From Polaribacter irgensii 23-P (GTDB lineage: Bacteria > Bacteroidota > Bacteroidia > Flavobacteriales > Flavobacteriaceae): DNA of 64,000 bases. The DNA lies in contig NZ_CH724148.1 of assembly GCF_000153225.1 (NCBI RefSeq), positions 1,692,842-1,756,841 on the forward strand, read 5' to 3'. The notes beneath the pieces were generated by a model, which was not told the DNA's origin, did no database searches, and was given only the letters and a program-made list of their open reading frames with translations. Shown here one piece after another: positions 9,467-19,524 of this stretch. Numbering within the stretch: position 1 is the first letter of the stretch; each line of letters begins with the position of its first letter. A program made the position numbers and the translations under genes.

Positions 9467-9663
9467 TTCTGTAAAACTGACAGGTTGACCAGCAGTTAAA
9501 ATTAGAAAACTATCGAAAAGGAACCAAATAAAAAAGGAGTAAAAACTATAAAATAATGTTGATAACTCGTCTTAATTCGGAGGAAAATACGCTTTGAATA
9601 TAGATGTAGAAATATTATCTTGCCCTGTTTTAAAAAAAGGATACATAATAATACAATATATAT

Positions 9664-12210
9664 ATGACTGAGGGAGAGAAGTTGATTCCGATTAACATAG
9701 AAGAGCAGATGAAATCAGCGTACATCGATTACTCGATGTCTGTGATCGTTTCAAGAGCATTGCCAGATGTAAGAGATGGTTTGAAGCCAGTACACAGAAG
9801 GGTGTTGTTTGGTATGCACGAGTTGGGAATCAAGGCGACCGGTTCTTATAAAAAATCAGCAAGAATTGTTGGAGAAGTATTAGGAAAATTTCACCCACAT
9901 GGGGATACTTCTGTTTATGATTCTATGGTGAGAATGGCGCAAAGCTGGAGTGTGCGGTACATGATGGTAGATGGCCAGGGTAATTTTGGTTCTGTGGATG
10001 GAGATAGTCCAGCAGCAATGCGTTATACAGAGGTTAGAATGCAAAAAATATCAGAGGATATGTTGGCTGATATTGAAAAAGATACCGTAGATCAGCGTTT
10101 AAACTTTGATGATACTTTACATGAACCAGTTGTGTTACCAACGCGCATTCCGAATTTATTAGTAAACGGAGCTTCAGGTATTGCTGTGGGAATGGCAACA
10201 AACATGGCGCCTCACAACTTAACTGAGGTAATTAACGGAACGCTTGCGTATATTGACAATCGAGAAATTGACATTGATGAGTTAATGCAATACATTACTG
10301 CACCTGATTTTCCTACAGGAGGAATCATTTATGGTTATGATGGTGTTAAAGATGCTTTTCATACAGGCCGTGGACGTATTGTAATGCGTGCGAAATCTGT
10401 AATTGAAGAGGTAAAGGGTCGCGAGTGCATCATTGTCTCAGAAATCCCGTACCAAGTGAACAAGGCAGAAATGATTAAGAAAACTGCAGAACTTGTAAAC
10501 GAAAAGAAAATAGAAGGCATTTCTAATATTCGAGATGAGTCTGACAGAAACGGTATGCGAATTGTCTACGTTTTAAAAAGAGATGCGATTCCGAATATTG
10601 TCTTAAATAAATTATTCAAGTACACGCAATTACAAACTTCTTTTAGTGTGAACAACATCGCTTTGGTAAAAGGAAGACCAGAGCAGTTGAACTTGAAACA
10701 ACTGATTCATTACTTTGTAGAGCATCGGCACGAAGTTGTGGTCCGAAGAACAAAATTTGATCTTTTAAAAGCAGAAGCGAGGGCACACATTTTAGAGGGA
10801 TTAATCATTGCGTCAGACAATATAGATGAGGTAATTGCAACGATTCGTGCTTCTCAAAATGCCGATGAGGCACGGGAGAAATTAATAGCACGTTTCGAAT
10901 TGACAGAAATTCAAGCAAAAGCTATTGTAGAGATGCGTTTGCGTCAGTTGACCGGTTTGGAGCAAGACAAGTTGCGTGCAGAATTTGATGCAATTATGAC
11001 AACGATCGTCGATCTAAAAGATATTTTAGCAAATGAGCCTCGAAGATATGAAATCATAAAAGGTGAACTTGCCCACATCAAAGATAAATATGGTGACGAC
11101 CGTAGATCTGTGATCGAATATGCGGGAGGAGATATGAGTATTGAAGATATGATTCCTGACACGAAAGTGGTGGTAACGATTTCTAATGCTGGGTATTTAA
11201 AGCGAACCAATCTTGAAGAGTACAAAGTTCAAAATAGAGGAGGACGAGGACAGAAAGGTGCAACGACAAGAAATGAAGACTTCTTGGAACATTTATTTGT
11301 GGGAACAAACCATCAATACATGATGTTCTTTACACAAAAAGGAAAAGTATTTTGGATGCGAGTGTATGAAATTCCCGAAGGTGGTAAAAACACAAAAGGA
11401 AGAGCAATGCAGAACTTAATCAACATAGAGCAAGATGATAAAGTGAAAGCATTTTTAGTAACACAAGATTTAAAAGACGAAGCATACATTAATAGCCATT
11501 ATGTAATCATGGCGACGAAGAAAGGGCAGGTTAAAAAGACGTCATTAGAACAATATTCGAGACCGAGAACCAACGGTATTAACGCCATTACCATCAAAGA
11601 GGGCGACGAGTTGTTAGAGGCGAAGTTGACCACAGGAGACAGTCAAGTAATGTTGGCCTTAAAGTCGGGTAAATCCATTCGTTTTGAAGAAGCGAAAACC
11701 CGTCCTATGGGAAGAACTGCTTCGGGAGTAAGAGGAATTACATTGCAGCATGACAAAGATGAAGTTATCGGGATGGTGGCTGTCAATGACATGGAAAGTA
11801 ATATTTTAGTTGTTTCGGAAAAAGGATTTGGTAAGCGCTCGAAATTAGAAGATTATCGTATTACAAATAGAGGAGGTAAAGGAGTGAAAACTCTAAATAT
11901 CTCAGAAAAAACAGGAAATTTAGTCGCTATTAAAAACGTAGATGACTCTAACGATCTGATGATAATCAATAGATCTGGATTGACCATTAGAATGGCGGTA
12001 GAAGATTTAAGAGTGATGGGTCGAGCAACTCAGGGAGTTCGTTTGATAAACATCAAGGATAATGACAGCATTGCTGCCGTGGCAAAAGTTGCCCATGAAG
12101 AGGAAGTTCCAGAAGATTTAGATGCTCAAGTTGAAGATGGCACAGAAATTGAAAATGACGCTAGTGAAAATGAATCCGATGAGCAGGACGGGAATGAAAA
12201 TAACGAATAA
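9664..12210 (+). CDS. gyrA: DNA gyrase subunit A
   Basis: GyrA carries the DNA breakage-reunion activity of gyrase. The active-site Tyr is in [10 protein letters not shown]. The quinolone-determining segment reads [17 protein letters not shown], with Thr and Asp at the positions equivalent to E. coli Ser83 and Asp87. The C-terminal beta-pinwheel contains a degenerate GyrA box ([10 protein letters not shown], about residue 525). The last 40 residues are very acidic, as in many gyrase A tails. The length of 848 fits GyrA rather than ParC. The next gene starts 23 bases downstream and is probably cotranscribed. Confidence 0.95.
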   Translation: MTEGEKLIPINIEEQMKSAYIDYSMSVIVSRALPDVRDGLKPVHRRVLFGMHELGIKATGSYKKSARIVGEVLGKFHPHGDTSVYDSMVRMAQSWSVRYMMVDGQGNFGSVDGDSPAAMRYTEVRMQKISEDMLADIEKDTVDQRLNFDDTLHEPVVLPTRIPNLLVNGASGIAVGMATNMAPHNLTEVINGTLAYIDNREIDIDELMQYITAPDFPTGGIIYGYDGVKDAFHTGRGRIVMRAKSVIEEVKGRECIIVSEIPYQVNKAEMIKKTAELVNEKKIEGISNIRDESDRNGMRIVYVLKRDAIPNIVLNKLFKYTQLQTSFSVNNIALVKGRPEQLNLKQLIHYFVEHRHEVVVRRTKFDLLKAEARAHILEGLIIASDNIDEVIATIRASQNADEAREKLIARFELTEIQAKAIVEMRLRQLTGLEQDKLRAEFDAIMTTIVDLKDILANEPRRYEIIKGELAHIKDKYGDDRRSVIEYAGGDMSIEDMIPDTKVVVTISNAGYLKRTNLEEYKVQNRGGRGQKGATTRNEDFLEHLFVGTNHQYMMFFTQKGKVFWMRVYEIPEGGKNTKGRAMQNLINIEQDDKVKAFLVTQDLKDEAYINSHYVIMATKKGQVKKTSLEQYSRPRTNGINAITIKEGDELLEAKLTTGDSQVMLALKSGKSIRFEEAKTRPMGRTASGVRGITLQHDKDEVIGMVAVNDMESNILVVSEKGFGKRSKLEDYRITNRGGKGVKTLNISEKTGNLVAIKNVDDSNDLMIINRSGLTIRMAVEDLRVMGRATQGVRLINIKDNDSIAAVAKVAHEEEVPEDLDAQVEDGTEIENDASENESDEQDGNENNE

Positions 12211-12233
12211 TAATAAATTAAATAAGTATTAAA

Positions 12234-13478
12234 ATGAAAAATCAAGTATTAGCACTTTCTTTGGGTTTGTTAACTGCGATCACTTTTGGTCAAAAGAAAG
12301 AATTAAAAGTTGCAGAGAAGGCATTGAGAAAAAGTGAGTTTTCTTCGGCATTAGCAGCTGTAAATTCGGTAGAAGGCATGCTGGAGAGTATGGATTCTAA
12401 ATACAAGTCTAAATATTACTTTTTAAAGGCTCAGGTGTTTTTGGGTCAAAATAAATACCAGGAGGCATCCAATGCTTTTACGGAGCTTTTTGAGTACGAG
12501 AAAGAAATAGATGAAGATAAATACAGCGAGGATGCAAAACCAATGCTGAATGATTTGATACAAAAAGTTTCTGGGAAGTCAATAGAGCAGTACAATGCAA
12601 AAGATTATGCGGGCGCTCAGGTTAATTTTTACTTAACGTATAAGTTGAGCCCAAAAGATACGAGTTTCTTGTACAATGCTGCAATCAGCGCTTCTTTGTC
12701 TAAAGAATATGATGTTTCTTTAAAATTCTATAAAGAGTTAAAAACTATCGGATATACAGGGGTGAACACACAGTATTTTGCAACCGATAAAGAAACGGGT
12801 ATTGAAGAAGAATTTGGATCTAAAGGGCAGAGAGATATCATGATTAAGTCGGGAGGTTATACTGTTCCTCTAGATAAAGTATCTGAATCTAAACAGGCTG
12901 AAATCGTAAAAAATATTGGGTATATTTTAGTGAATCAAGGAAAGACAGAAGAAGCCGTTATTGCCTTACAGGAAGCGAGAAAGGCCAATCCAAAAGACGT
13001 GAATTTAATTTTAAATGAAGCACAATTATACATCAAGTTAGAAAAGATGGATAAATTTGCTGAGCTTATGAAAGAAGCGGTAAAATTAGATCCTACAAAT
13101 CCAACTTTATTTTTCAACCTAGGAGTTGTGAATTCAAATGAAGGTAAGATAGAAGATGCTGTTGGGTATTACAAGAAAGCAATTGAATTAGATCCAGAAT
13201 ATGGAGATGCCTATATGAATTTAGCAATTGCTATGCTAGGAAAAGAAAAAGCGTTGGTAGAGGAAATGAATAAAAACTTGTCTAACTTTAAAAAGTACGA
13301 TGCGCTGCAAGCAGAGCAAAAAGAATTGTACAAAAGCGCTTTGCCATTTTTAATGAAAGCAGACAGCATCAAAAGATCTTTACAGACTGTAAAAACGTTG
13401 TTGAATATTTATGATACGTTGCGCATGGAAAAAGAAGCAGCTATTTTAAGACCAATTTATAAAGAATTGAGAGGATAA
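12234..13478 (+). CDS. Exported TPR-repeat protein
   Basis: A signal peptide (ends near TAITFGQ) precedes an all-helical protein of 414 residues. Tetratricopeptide repeats are clearest at about residues 220-330, for example NPTLFFNLGVVNSNEGKIED and the AIELDPEYGDAYMNLAIAML segment. Earlier helices (about 25-160) look like degenerate repeats. The protein is likely periplasmic and acts as a scaffold; no enzymatic motif is seen. Its position directly after gyrA is, as far as I recall, common in Flavobacteriia. Transcription appears to end at the strong hairpin 26 bases past the stop. Confidence 0.85.
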   Translation: MKNQVLALSLGLLTAITFGQKKELKVAEKALRKSEFSSALAAVNSVEGMLESMDSKYKSKYYFLKAQVFLGQNKYQEASNAFTELFEYEKEIDEDKYSEDAKPMLNDLIQKVSGKSIEQYNAKDYAGAQVNFYLTYKLSPKDTSFLYNAAISASLSKEYDVSLKFYKELKTIGYTGVNTQYFATDKETGIEEEFGSKGQRDIMIKSGGYTVPLDKVSESKQAEIVKNIGYILVNQGKTEEAVIALQEARKANPKDVNLILNEAQLYIKLEKMDKFAELMKEAVKLDPTNPTLFFNLGVVNSNEGKIEDAVGYYKKAIELDPEYGDAYMNLAIAMLGKEKALVEEMNKNLSNFKKYDALQAEQKELYKSALPFLMKADSIKRSLQTVKTLLNIYDTLRMEKEAAILRPIYKELRG

Positions 13479-13504
13479 AAAGACATTAGAATTCGTTTAT
13501 AAAA

Positions 13505-13532
13505 AAATCCAAAACTTTTAAGTTTTGGATTT
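13505..13532. terminator. Bidirectional terminator between convergent genes
   Basis: A perfect 12-base stem (AAATCCAAAACT and its complement) with a TTTA loop is flanked by A and T runs. It sits between the convergent TPR and NlpC/P60-like genes and can serve both. Confidence 0.85.
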
Positions 13533-13534
13533 TT

Positions 13535-14305
13535 TTATATGATTTTTTTTATCACTCTTAATTGATGGGTGTGTTTTTGGAGATCTGTATTGAAAATACC
13601 GCTGTGATCTAAGGTGTCAATTCGTACTTTACCATGGGCATGAATGATGTTATAATCATTAAGAATAATACCAACGTGCACTATTTCGCCAAACTCATCA
13701 TCAAAAAAAGCCAAATCTCCCGGCTCACTCTCTTCGATGAAACTAAGCACTTCCCCTTGTTTCGATTGCTCTTTTACGTTTCTTAGTAAGGCATATCCAC
13801 ACAATTTGTACACGATTTGTGTAAAGCCTGCAGCATCGATTCCAAAGGGTGATTTTCCTCCCCAAAGAAATGGAGTATTTAAATAGGTAAACGCTGTTTT
13901 TAAAATCTCATTTTTAGGAAATATGCCGTGAAAAATAGCACTTTCATACCCATATTCGTAATTTTCTAATTGCAGCTTTCCTTTCATAAAGAAAGGCAGT
14001 TGTGCACCCATGGCTATGGTGGTCAGTTCGTTCTTTTGATTGGTTACAAAATCTAAAATTTCACCAGAGTAAGTGGGTATTTCTTTGCAAAGTGCCTTGT
14101 AAAAAACAGCAGAAATTTCCAAGTACTGTTTGTTGTCAATATAGCCCTCAAAATGGTCAAAAGCCAAGCGAATTTTACTCCAATTTTTCTGTTTTTCGAT
14201 GATCTCAAAATGTTCACCAAATAGGAGCTGACTCCTCATTTCAGAAGAATCACTTTCTAGCGCCCTTAAAGGAACAATACTTAGATTACAAATGCCAAAA
14301 AGCAT
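13535..14305 (-). CDS. NlpC/P60-family protein with SH3-like domain, catalytic Cys replaced
   Basis: The domain order matches C40 cell-wall endopeptidases: an N-terminal bacterial SH3-like domain (about residues 1-65) and an NlpC/P60 domain (about 135-250). The usual catalytic segment DCSGF is here DAAGF at residues 157-161, so the nucleophilic Cys158 is Ala (codon GCT) and the next Ser is also Ala. The catalytic His region (IVHVGIIL) and a following His-rich strand (IIHAHGKVRID) are retained. Family knowledge says such a protein cannot cut peptidoglycan by the standard mechanism, so it may be a binding or regulatory pseudoenzyme. It has no signal peptide. It lies 23 bases downstream of the thiolase gene. 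Confidence 0.85.
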   Translation of the reverse strand: MLFGICNLSIVPLRALESDSSEMRSQLLFGEHFEIIEKQKNWSKIRLAFDHFEGYIDNKQYLEISAVFYKALCKEIPTYSGEILDFVTNQKNELTTIAMGAQLPFFMKGKLQLENYEYGYESAIFHGIFPKNEILKTAFTYLNTPFLWGGKSPFGIDAAGFTQIVYKLCGYALLRNVKEQSKQGEVLSFIEESEPGDLAFFDDEFGEIVHVGIILNDYNIIHAHGKVRIDTLDHSGIFNTDLQKHTHQLRVIKKII

Positions 14306-14328
14306 AGTTACAAACCGTTATTATAAAA

Positions 14329-15504
14329 TTAAATTCTTTCCAATACCATTGCACTTGCGCCACCACCACCATTACAGATGGCTGCGGCCCCAATTTTGGC
14401 ATTATTTTGTTTTAATACCGTTGTTAAGGCAATGACTATTCGAGCACCAGAAACACCCAAAGGATGCCCTAGGGAGACCGCTCCACCATTGATGTTTACT
14501 TTTTCATCGGTAATTTGTAATAGTTTCATATTTGCTAAACCAACCACAGAAAAAGCTTCGTTTAGTTCAAAATAATCTACATCAGCGATGTCAATATTTG
14601 CTTTTGCGAGTGCTTTTGGTAATGCCTTTGCTGGTGCGGTTGTAAACCATTCAGGCGCCTGCGCTGCATCTGCATAGCTTTTGATTTTAGCAAGTGGTTT
14701 TAACTTTAATTCAGTAGCCTTTTCTAAAGACATTAAAACAAGGGCAGCGCCACCATCGTTGATTGTAGAAGCATTTGCAGCAGTAACGGTTCCGTCTTTT
14801 GTAAAAGCAGCGCGCAATGCTGGAATTTTTTCTATTTTTACGTTTTTATACTCTTCATCTTCAGAAAAAATAATGGGATCTCCACGTCTCTGTGGAATTG
14901 TTACAGGTACAATTTCATCTGCATATTTCCCTGCACTCCAAGCTTGTGCAGAACGCTGATAAGACTGTATTGCAAAAGCATCTTGATCTTCCCTAGAGAA
15001 GTTATATTTTGAAGCACAAGCATCTGCACAAACTCCCATAGGCACTTGATCATATGCATCTACCAAGCCATCTCTTTGCATTCCATCTTCTAGTGTGATG
15101 CCTCCAAACTTAATGCCATTTCTTGCATGTTGATAATGTGGAATCGAACTCATGTTTTCCATGCCACCAGCAACCACAATTTCAGCATCTCCAAGTGCAA
15201 TAGTTTGAGCAGCCAACATGATGGCTTTCATGCCCGAAGCACACACTTTATTTACGGTAGTACACGGCACAGTATCCGGGATTCCGGCATAAATTGCCGC
15301 TTGTCTTGCTGGCGCTTGACCTAAGCCTGCGGAAACGACATTTCCCATAAAAACTTCTTCAACCATGGACGGTGCTAAATTGATTTTTTCCAGCGCTCCT
15401 TTGATGGCGATAGCTCCTAATTTGGTTGCGGGGATTGTAGCTAAACTTCCCATAAAACTTCCGATTGGTGTTCTTGCAACAGCTACAATTACGACTTCTT
15501 TCAT
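14329..15504 (-). CDS. Acetyl-CoA C-acetyltransferase (thiolase II family)
   Basis: This thiolase interconverts two acetyl-CoA with acetoacetyl-CoA, or cleaves 3-ketoacyl-CoA. The acyl-accepting Cys88 is in VNKVCASGMKA. The C-terminal residues are present in NEAFSVVGLANM, GGAVSLGHPLGVSGAR and CNGGGGAS. The length of 391 is that of biosynthetic/degradative acetyl-CoA acetyltransferases (AtoB/PhaA type). The CNGGGGAS loop has Asn where many members have Ile. It is followed by the NlpC/P60-like gene in what looks like a two-gene unit. Confidence 0.92.
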   Translation of the reverse strand: MKEVVIVAVARTPIGSFMGSLATIPATKLGAIAIKGALEKINLAPSMVEEVFMGNVVSAGLGQAPARQAAIYAGIPDTVPCTTVNKVCASGMKAIMLAAQTIALGDAEIVVAGGMENMSSIPHYQHARNGIKFGGITLEDGMQRDGLVDAYDQVPMGVCADACASKYNFSREDQDAFAIQSYQRSAQAWSAGKYADEIVPVTIPQRRGDPIIFSEDEEYKNVKIEKIPALRAAFTKDGTVTAANASTINDGGAALVLMSLEKATELKLKPLAKIKSYADAAQAPEWFTTAPAKALPKALAKANIDIADVDYFELNEAFSVVGLANMKLLQITDEKVNINGGAVSLGHPLGVSGARIVIALTTVLKQNNAKIGAAAICNGGGGASAMVLERI

Positions 15505-15639
15505 ATGCTATTTTGAGTTTATTTTAAGATAAGATTGCAGGCTAAATTACTATTTTTTAATCAATTTTATCCGTTTGTTTCTGCTGAATTTCTAAGCGTC
15601 ACTTTTTTGCAGTAAGTTTGTCATCACAAGACACTATCC

Positions 15640-17703
15640 ATGAGCAATTTCGTAAATAAACTCTATCAAAAGAATACCATTATCTACAAAGTGATTTTAT
15701 TTTTGATCACTACGCTGGCGATTGTTTATTTATTTCCCAAAGGAGGGCAATTTAAGTACGACTTTAGCAACAGTCAATTATGGAAATACGACAATTTATA
15801 TGCTCCTTTTGATTTCGCTATTCAGAAATCTGAAGCAGAAATTAAGAATGAAAAAGCACAAATAGTGGCCAATTCGAAACTGTATTTTATTGCTGACAAT
15901 ACCATGGTTGTCAACGTTAAAAATACTTTCAAAAAAAGAATGGCAGCTTTGTTTTTGAATGCTTCTTTATCGTTAGATGAGAAGAATGTTTTTCAGGAAA
16001 TTGGGTTAACCACTATCGATAAAGTATATGAGTTTGGATTTTTGGAAGCGAGTATTCAGGAAAAGCTAGAAGATAAAGAGGTGTTGGTGGCCATTAGAAA
16101 AAAAAATGTAGTGCAAGACATTCCTTTTAAAAACTTTTACATGTCAAGTACAGTTTTAAAAGTGATTACAGCGGATTTAGAAGGTCATTTTGCCAATTAT
16201 ACCAGCGCACAAGTTTTTAATGTCCTTTCGGAGTTGATCAAGCCCAATGTAAGTTATGACGCGGTGTTTACAAACAAAGTGCTTGCAAACGAGTATAAGA
16301 ATATTTCCTACACAAAAGGCAAAGTTTCATCTGGAGGGCTTATTATTCTCAAAGGAGACATTGTGGAAGGGAAAAAATTAGCAATTTTAAATTCTCTAAA
16401 AAGTGAATCGGAATCTAAGGTGTGGACAGAATCTAGTTACAATTGGATTATTTTAGGGTATAGTATTTTAGTTTCTTTGGCTTTACTGATGCTTTTGTTA
16501 TTTTTAAAAAAGTATCGGGTAGAGATTTATGAAAATAACAACAAGGTTACTTTTATATTCTTCAATGTTTTTTCTATGATTTTCATACAGACATTGGTTA
16601 TTAATTACAATTCAGACTACCTCTATGTGGTTCCTTTAAGTGTACTTCCCATCGTTTTAAAAGCCTTTTTTGATGCCCGTTTAGGGTTGTTTACACATGT
16701 GTTAACAGTATTGCTCTTGGGTTATATTGTTCCCGATAGTTTCGAGTTTATATACTTACATATTATTGCAGGGATGGTAACGATTCTTACAGTTTCAGAG
16801 CTTTACAAAAGAGCGAACTTATTTATTTCTGTCGCTCAGATCACAGGAATTTATATGCTTACCTATTTGGCTTTTTCTATTATTAAAGAGGGCAACGCAG
16901 GGCAAATCAACTTGCAATACTTTATATTATTTGCCTTAAATGGTCTGCTGTCTTTTTTGTCTATTATTTTGATTTATATCTATGAAAAAGTATTTGGATT
17001 GGTTTCTGACGTTACTTTATTAGAGTTGTCAAATACCAACACCAAACTGTTACGAGAGTTAAATGAGAAAGCACCAGGTACTTTTCAGCACTCCATGCAG
17101 GTAGCAAACTTGGCAGAAGCTGCAGCCAATGAAATCGGTGCAAATTCCATGCTGGTAAGAACAGGAGCTTTGTATCACGATATTGGAAAAATGATGAATC
17201 CCATGTATTTTACTGAAAATCAAACAACCGGTGTAAATCCGCACCACGATCTTTCTCCAAGAGACAGTGCTAAAATAATCGTGGACCATGTGATAAAGGG
17301 GGTGGAGATTGCAAAAAAATACAAGTTACCAGATCGAATTATCGATTTTATAAGAACACATCACGGGACTAGTACCACTTACTATTTTCTGATAAAAGAA
17401 AGAGAAATGAATCCAGGTATAGAAGTTGACATTAAAAAATTTCAGTATCATGGACCAAATCCATTTTCAAAAGAAACAGCAATTTTAATGATGTGTGATG
17501 CTGCAGAAGCTGCTTCTAAGAGTTTGAAAACACCTAGTGCGCAATCTATCAGTGCTTTAATAGATAAAATCATTGAAAAGCAAATGGCAGACAATCAGTT
17601 TTTAAATTCAGATATCACGTTTAAAGAGATTGAAACGATTAAAAAGGTAATCAAGAAAAAACTTTTAAATATGTATCATTTGAGAGTTGAATATCCCGAG
17701 TAG
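15640..17703 (+). CDS. 7TM-HD family phosphodiesterase, PgpH-like
   Basis: This membrane protein has an N-terminal helix, a large extracytoplasmic 7TMR-HDED domain (about residues 45-255), about seven membrane helices (about 265-455) and a C-terminal cytoplasmic HD domain. The HD motif is LYHDIGKMMNP, with further metal ligands in FIRTHHGTSTTYYF and MMCDAAEAASKS. Family members (Listeria PgpH) hydrolyse cyclic di-AMP, so a role in c-di-AMP turnover is likely. The length of 687 is normal for the family. A TAAGTTTG element at 15613-15620 is a plausible -7 box. A tRNA operon follows on the same strand with its own promoter. Confidence 0.88.
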   Translation: MSNFVNKLYQKNTIIYKVILFLITTLAIVYLFPKGGQFKYDFSNSQLWKYDNLYAPFDFAIQKSEAEIKNEKAQIVANSKLYFIADNTMVVNVKNTFKKRMAALFLNASLSLDEKNVFQEIGLTTIDKVYEFGFLEASIQEKLEDKEVLVAIRKKNVVQDIPFKNFYMSSTVLKVITADLEGHFANYTSAQVFNVLSELIKPNVSYDAVFTNKVLANEYKNISYTKGKVSSGGLIILKGDIVEGKKLAILNSLKSESESKVWTESSYNWIILGYSILVSLALLMLLLFLKKYRVEIYENNNKVTFIFFNVFSMIFIQTLVINYNSDYLYVVPLSVLPIVLKAFFDARLGLFTHVLTVLLLGYIVPDSFEFIYLHIIAGMVTILTVSELYKRANLFISVAQITGIYMLTYLAFSIIKEGNAGQINLQYFILFALNGLLSFLSIILIYIYEKVFGLVSDVTLLELSNTNTKLLRELNEKAPGTFQHSMQVANLAEAAANEIGANSMLVRTGALYHDIGKMMNPMYFTENQTTGVNPHHDLSPRDSAKIIVDHVIKGVEIAKKYKLPDRIIDFIRTHHGTSTTYYFLIKEREMNPGIEVDIKKFQYHGPNPFSKETAILMMCDAAEAASKSLKTPSAQSISALIDKIIEKQMADNQFLNSDITFKEIETIKKVIKKKLLNMYHLRVEYPE

Positions 17704-17723
17704 AAAATAAAGTAAAAAACATC

Positions 17724-17754
17724 TTGTTAAATTGTAAATGTAATATTACATTTG
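17724..17754 (+). promoter_or_regulatory. Promoter of the tRNA operon
   Basis: TTG at 17724-17726 and TACATTTG at 17747-17754 are 20 bases apart, a full match to the Bacteroidetes housekeeping consensus, 40 bases before the first tRNA. Confidence 0.7.
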
Positions 17755-17794
17755 CACTCGCAATTTAAAAGAGTTGCAAACAAGTTCATAAAAA

Positions 17795-17878
17795 GGAGAG
17801 GTGCCAGAGCGGTAATGGAGCAGATTGCTAATCTGTCGACGGGTAACTGTCGCCAGGGTTCGAGTCCCTGTCTCTCCG
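17795..17878 (+). tRNA. tRNA-Ser (GCT)
   Basis: The cloverleaf folds with acceptor stem GGAGAGG paired to TCTCTCC (one G-T pair), anticodon loop TTGCTAA with GCT at 17827-17829, a long variable arm typical of tRNA-Ser, and T arm GGTTCGAGTCC. CCA is not fully encoded. First of three tRNAs. Confidence 0.95.
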
Positions 17879-17943
17879 CAAATTTTAAGAAACTCCAGTA
17901 TTGTTTTTACTATTTTTAAAAGCAATATGTAGCGGAATGTCTT

Positions 17944-18018
17944 CGGGGTGTAGCGTAGCCCGGTCATCGCGCCTCGTTTGGGACGAGGAGGTCGCAGGTT
18001 CGAATCCTGCCACCCCGA
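17944..18018 (+). tRNA. tRNA-Pro (TGG)
   Basis: The acceptor stem CGGGGTG pairs perfectly with CACCCCG. The anticodon stem CCTCG/CGAGG encloses loop TTTGGGA with TGG at 17979-17981. T arm GGTTCGAATCC is present and CCA is not encoded. Confidence 0.95.
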
Positions 18019-18048
18019 CACAGTTGTACGTAGCAACTTTAAAACTAC

Positions 18049-18122
18049 GGGCTCTTAGCTCAGCTGGATAGAGCACCTCCCTTCTAAGGAGGCGGTCGGA
18101 GGTTCGAATCCTCCAGGGCTCA
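18049..18122 (+). tRNA. tRNA-Arg (TCT)
   Basis: The D arm TTAGCTCAGCTGGATAGAGC is canonical, the anticodon stem CCTCC/GGAGG encloses TCT at 18083-18085, and the T arm is GGTTCGAATCC. The acceptor stem includes G-T wobbles. Last tRNA of the operon, with a terminator directly after it. Confidence 0.94.
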
Positions 18123-18126
18123 CTTA

Positions 18127-18155
18127 AAGCTTCACAGAAATGTGAGGCTTTTTTG
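18127..18155 (+). terminator. tRNA operon terminator
   Basis: The stem AAGCTTCACA closes on a GAAA tetraloop and is followed by six T residues, 4 bases after tRNA-Arg. A near-identical copy lies at 18678-18707. Confidence 0.85.
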
Positions 18156-18309
18156 TTTTTACTTGATGTCTCCATGAATATTGCTTGGATTCAGGCAGGT
18201 TATACGCACTTAAAAATAAGGTGTAAGTATTGATAATGTTGTTTTTATGGCTTCTCTATTGATTTTATAGTGCGCGTTGTATTTAATAAATTTATTTAAA
18301 AAAAAAGTT

Positions 18310-18507
18310 ATGTTTACAAGTAATACCAATTCAAGTGTAAAAAAAAATAAGGATCAAAAGGAGTATGCTTTTGCAGTTGCCGCACTATTTTTTGGCGTGC
18401 TATTTTTAATCACATTATTTTATATCAAATATTCGAATGCAAACAGCACTTTAGAATCAAAACAAAAGGAACAAGAGGTGCATCGCTCTGCTGTTCGTAA
18501 GCAGTAG
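18310..18507 (+). CDS. Small single-helix membrane protein, unknown function
   Basis: This 65-residue ORF has a polar, Lys-rich N-terminus (about residues 1-17), one hydrophobic helix (about 19-40, ending LFLITLFYI) and a charged C-terminus. An A-rich tract precedes ATG 18310; a longer in-frame version begins with a non-ATG codon at 18277 and is less likely. I do not recognise a family. It lies between two copies of the tRNA terminator, in a stretch that may be acquired DNA, and could be an accessory gene or a chance ORF. Confidence 0.45.
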   Translation: MFTSNTNSSVKKNKDQKEYAFAVAALFFGVLFLITLFYIKYSNANSTLESKQKEQEVHRSAVRKQ

Positions 18508-18677
18508 TTAAACGAATTTATAGTGAAAAGGTTTGTAGAGAAAGCAAGCCCCGTATTGTGACATATAAGTAGGTAAAAAGTGTCAGTTCAAAATAGGTGT
18601 AGTGACTATTTGTAAGTTAAAGTCACATTCGTTAAAGCGCGCCTTCAAATAGTATTAGGATTTTGAAAACTATGAAT

Positions 18678-18707
18678 AAAGCTTCGCAGAAATGCGAGGC
18701 TTTTTTG
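18678..18707 (+). terminator. Second copy of the tRNA-operon terminator
   Basis: This repeats the terminator at 18127 with two changes, A to G in the left arm and T to C in the right arm, so the stem is preserved by compensatory substitution. No RNA gene is seen directly before it. It may mark the far edge of a segment inserted next to tRNA-Arg. Confidence 0.7.
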
Positions 18708-18864
18708 TTGTTCTAAACTTTCTAGGATATATAGTGGTTCGCAGTATTTTCAAATGTAATTTATAAATGAAATTACACCTTTTTAGTTGCACAGTCAGGT
18801 GTACCAAATTTTCTTGAGGTGTATTCTTTTTATAAAAAACAAAATATATAATTTAATAATACTC

Positions 18865-19524
18865 ATTTTTTTTAAAAGAATTAGGATAAATAAAAAAGCA
18901 CAATGTCAAATAAGATTAGCAAAATTAGAGAGGAGCTCTCAAAGGGTATCTTCACCAATTCAAATTATTGGAGCAGTCTTAAACAAAAAATTTGAGGTCT
19001 AAGTAAGGAAAACGCACTTTTAAACATCAAATTAAGTCTTAACTAGCAACAATAGATACCGCTTTTTAAATGCTTCAAATCTTACCTAATGAGTTTGATG
19101 TAGACGATATGTATCTAAAGTATAAAGGAGAGGATTCTAAAAAGGAAATTAGCATCTTTGGTGGGTATGAGTTGCACAATTAAAAGACTAAAAAGCGAAT
19201 AGGAGTTAAATGTAATCAACTTTTTTGGAGTAGGTTTGGGGAGCGCTGGAGGAAAGCGACTTCGGTTATTACGAAGTCTTACAAAAGAAAAGATGTGAGG
19301 TTGAAAGATTTGGATTTAAAATTTATCAAAGACTTGGCTTACTTTTTTAAAACTGAATTGAAACTGAGGCAAGCAACAGTATATAGAAGCATCCAGAGAA
19401 TAAAGAAAATAATTCAGTTTGCCATTGCTGAAAACTATCTACAGAAAGATCCTTTCCATTTGTATAAGAACAAGAAGTATAAGGCTGTAATTGTTTATTT
19501 AATGGATGAAGGGTTACAGTGTTA
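18865..19524 (+). pseudogene. Degraded tyrosine site-specific integrase (N-terminal two domains only)
   Basis: Pieces of a Bacteroidetes tyrosine recombinase are spread over several frames. RIRINKKAQCQIRL (about 18870-18920) matches the N-terminal arm-binding domain. A second frame at about 18930-18990 gives KGIFTNSNYWSSLKQKI. A third at 19090-19180 gives FDVDDMYLKYKGEDSKKE. The open stretch 19295-19524 gives the core-binding domain (RLKDLDLKFIKDLAYFF, YLQKDPFHLYKNKKYK). Stops and frameshifts separate the parts, and the catalytic domain with its Arg/His/Tyr residues is missing. It is a dead remnant about 0.7 kb from tRNA-Arg, consistent with an old element integrated at the tRNA cluster. Confidence 0.75.

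Noticed and set aside
9099..9488. 129-codon plus-strand ORF at the clpC 5' end
   Set aside because: It is antisense to the ClpC N-terminal domain and reads into the clpC-gyrA intergenic region; no domain is seen.
17746..18175. Overlapping minus-strand ORFs of about 96 codons
   Set aside because: They are antisense to the three tRNA genes and encode the well-known spurious translations of tRNA sequence; the tRNAs explain them.
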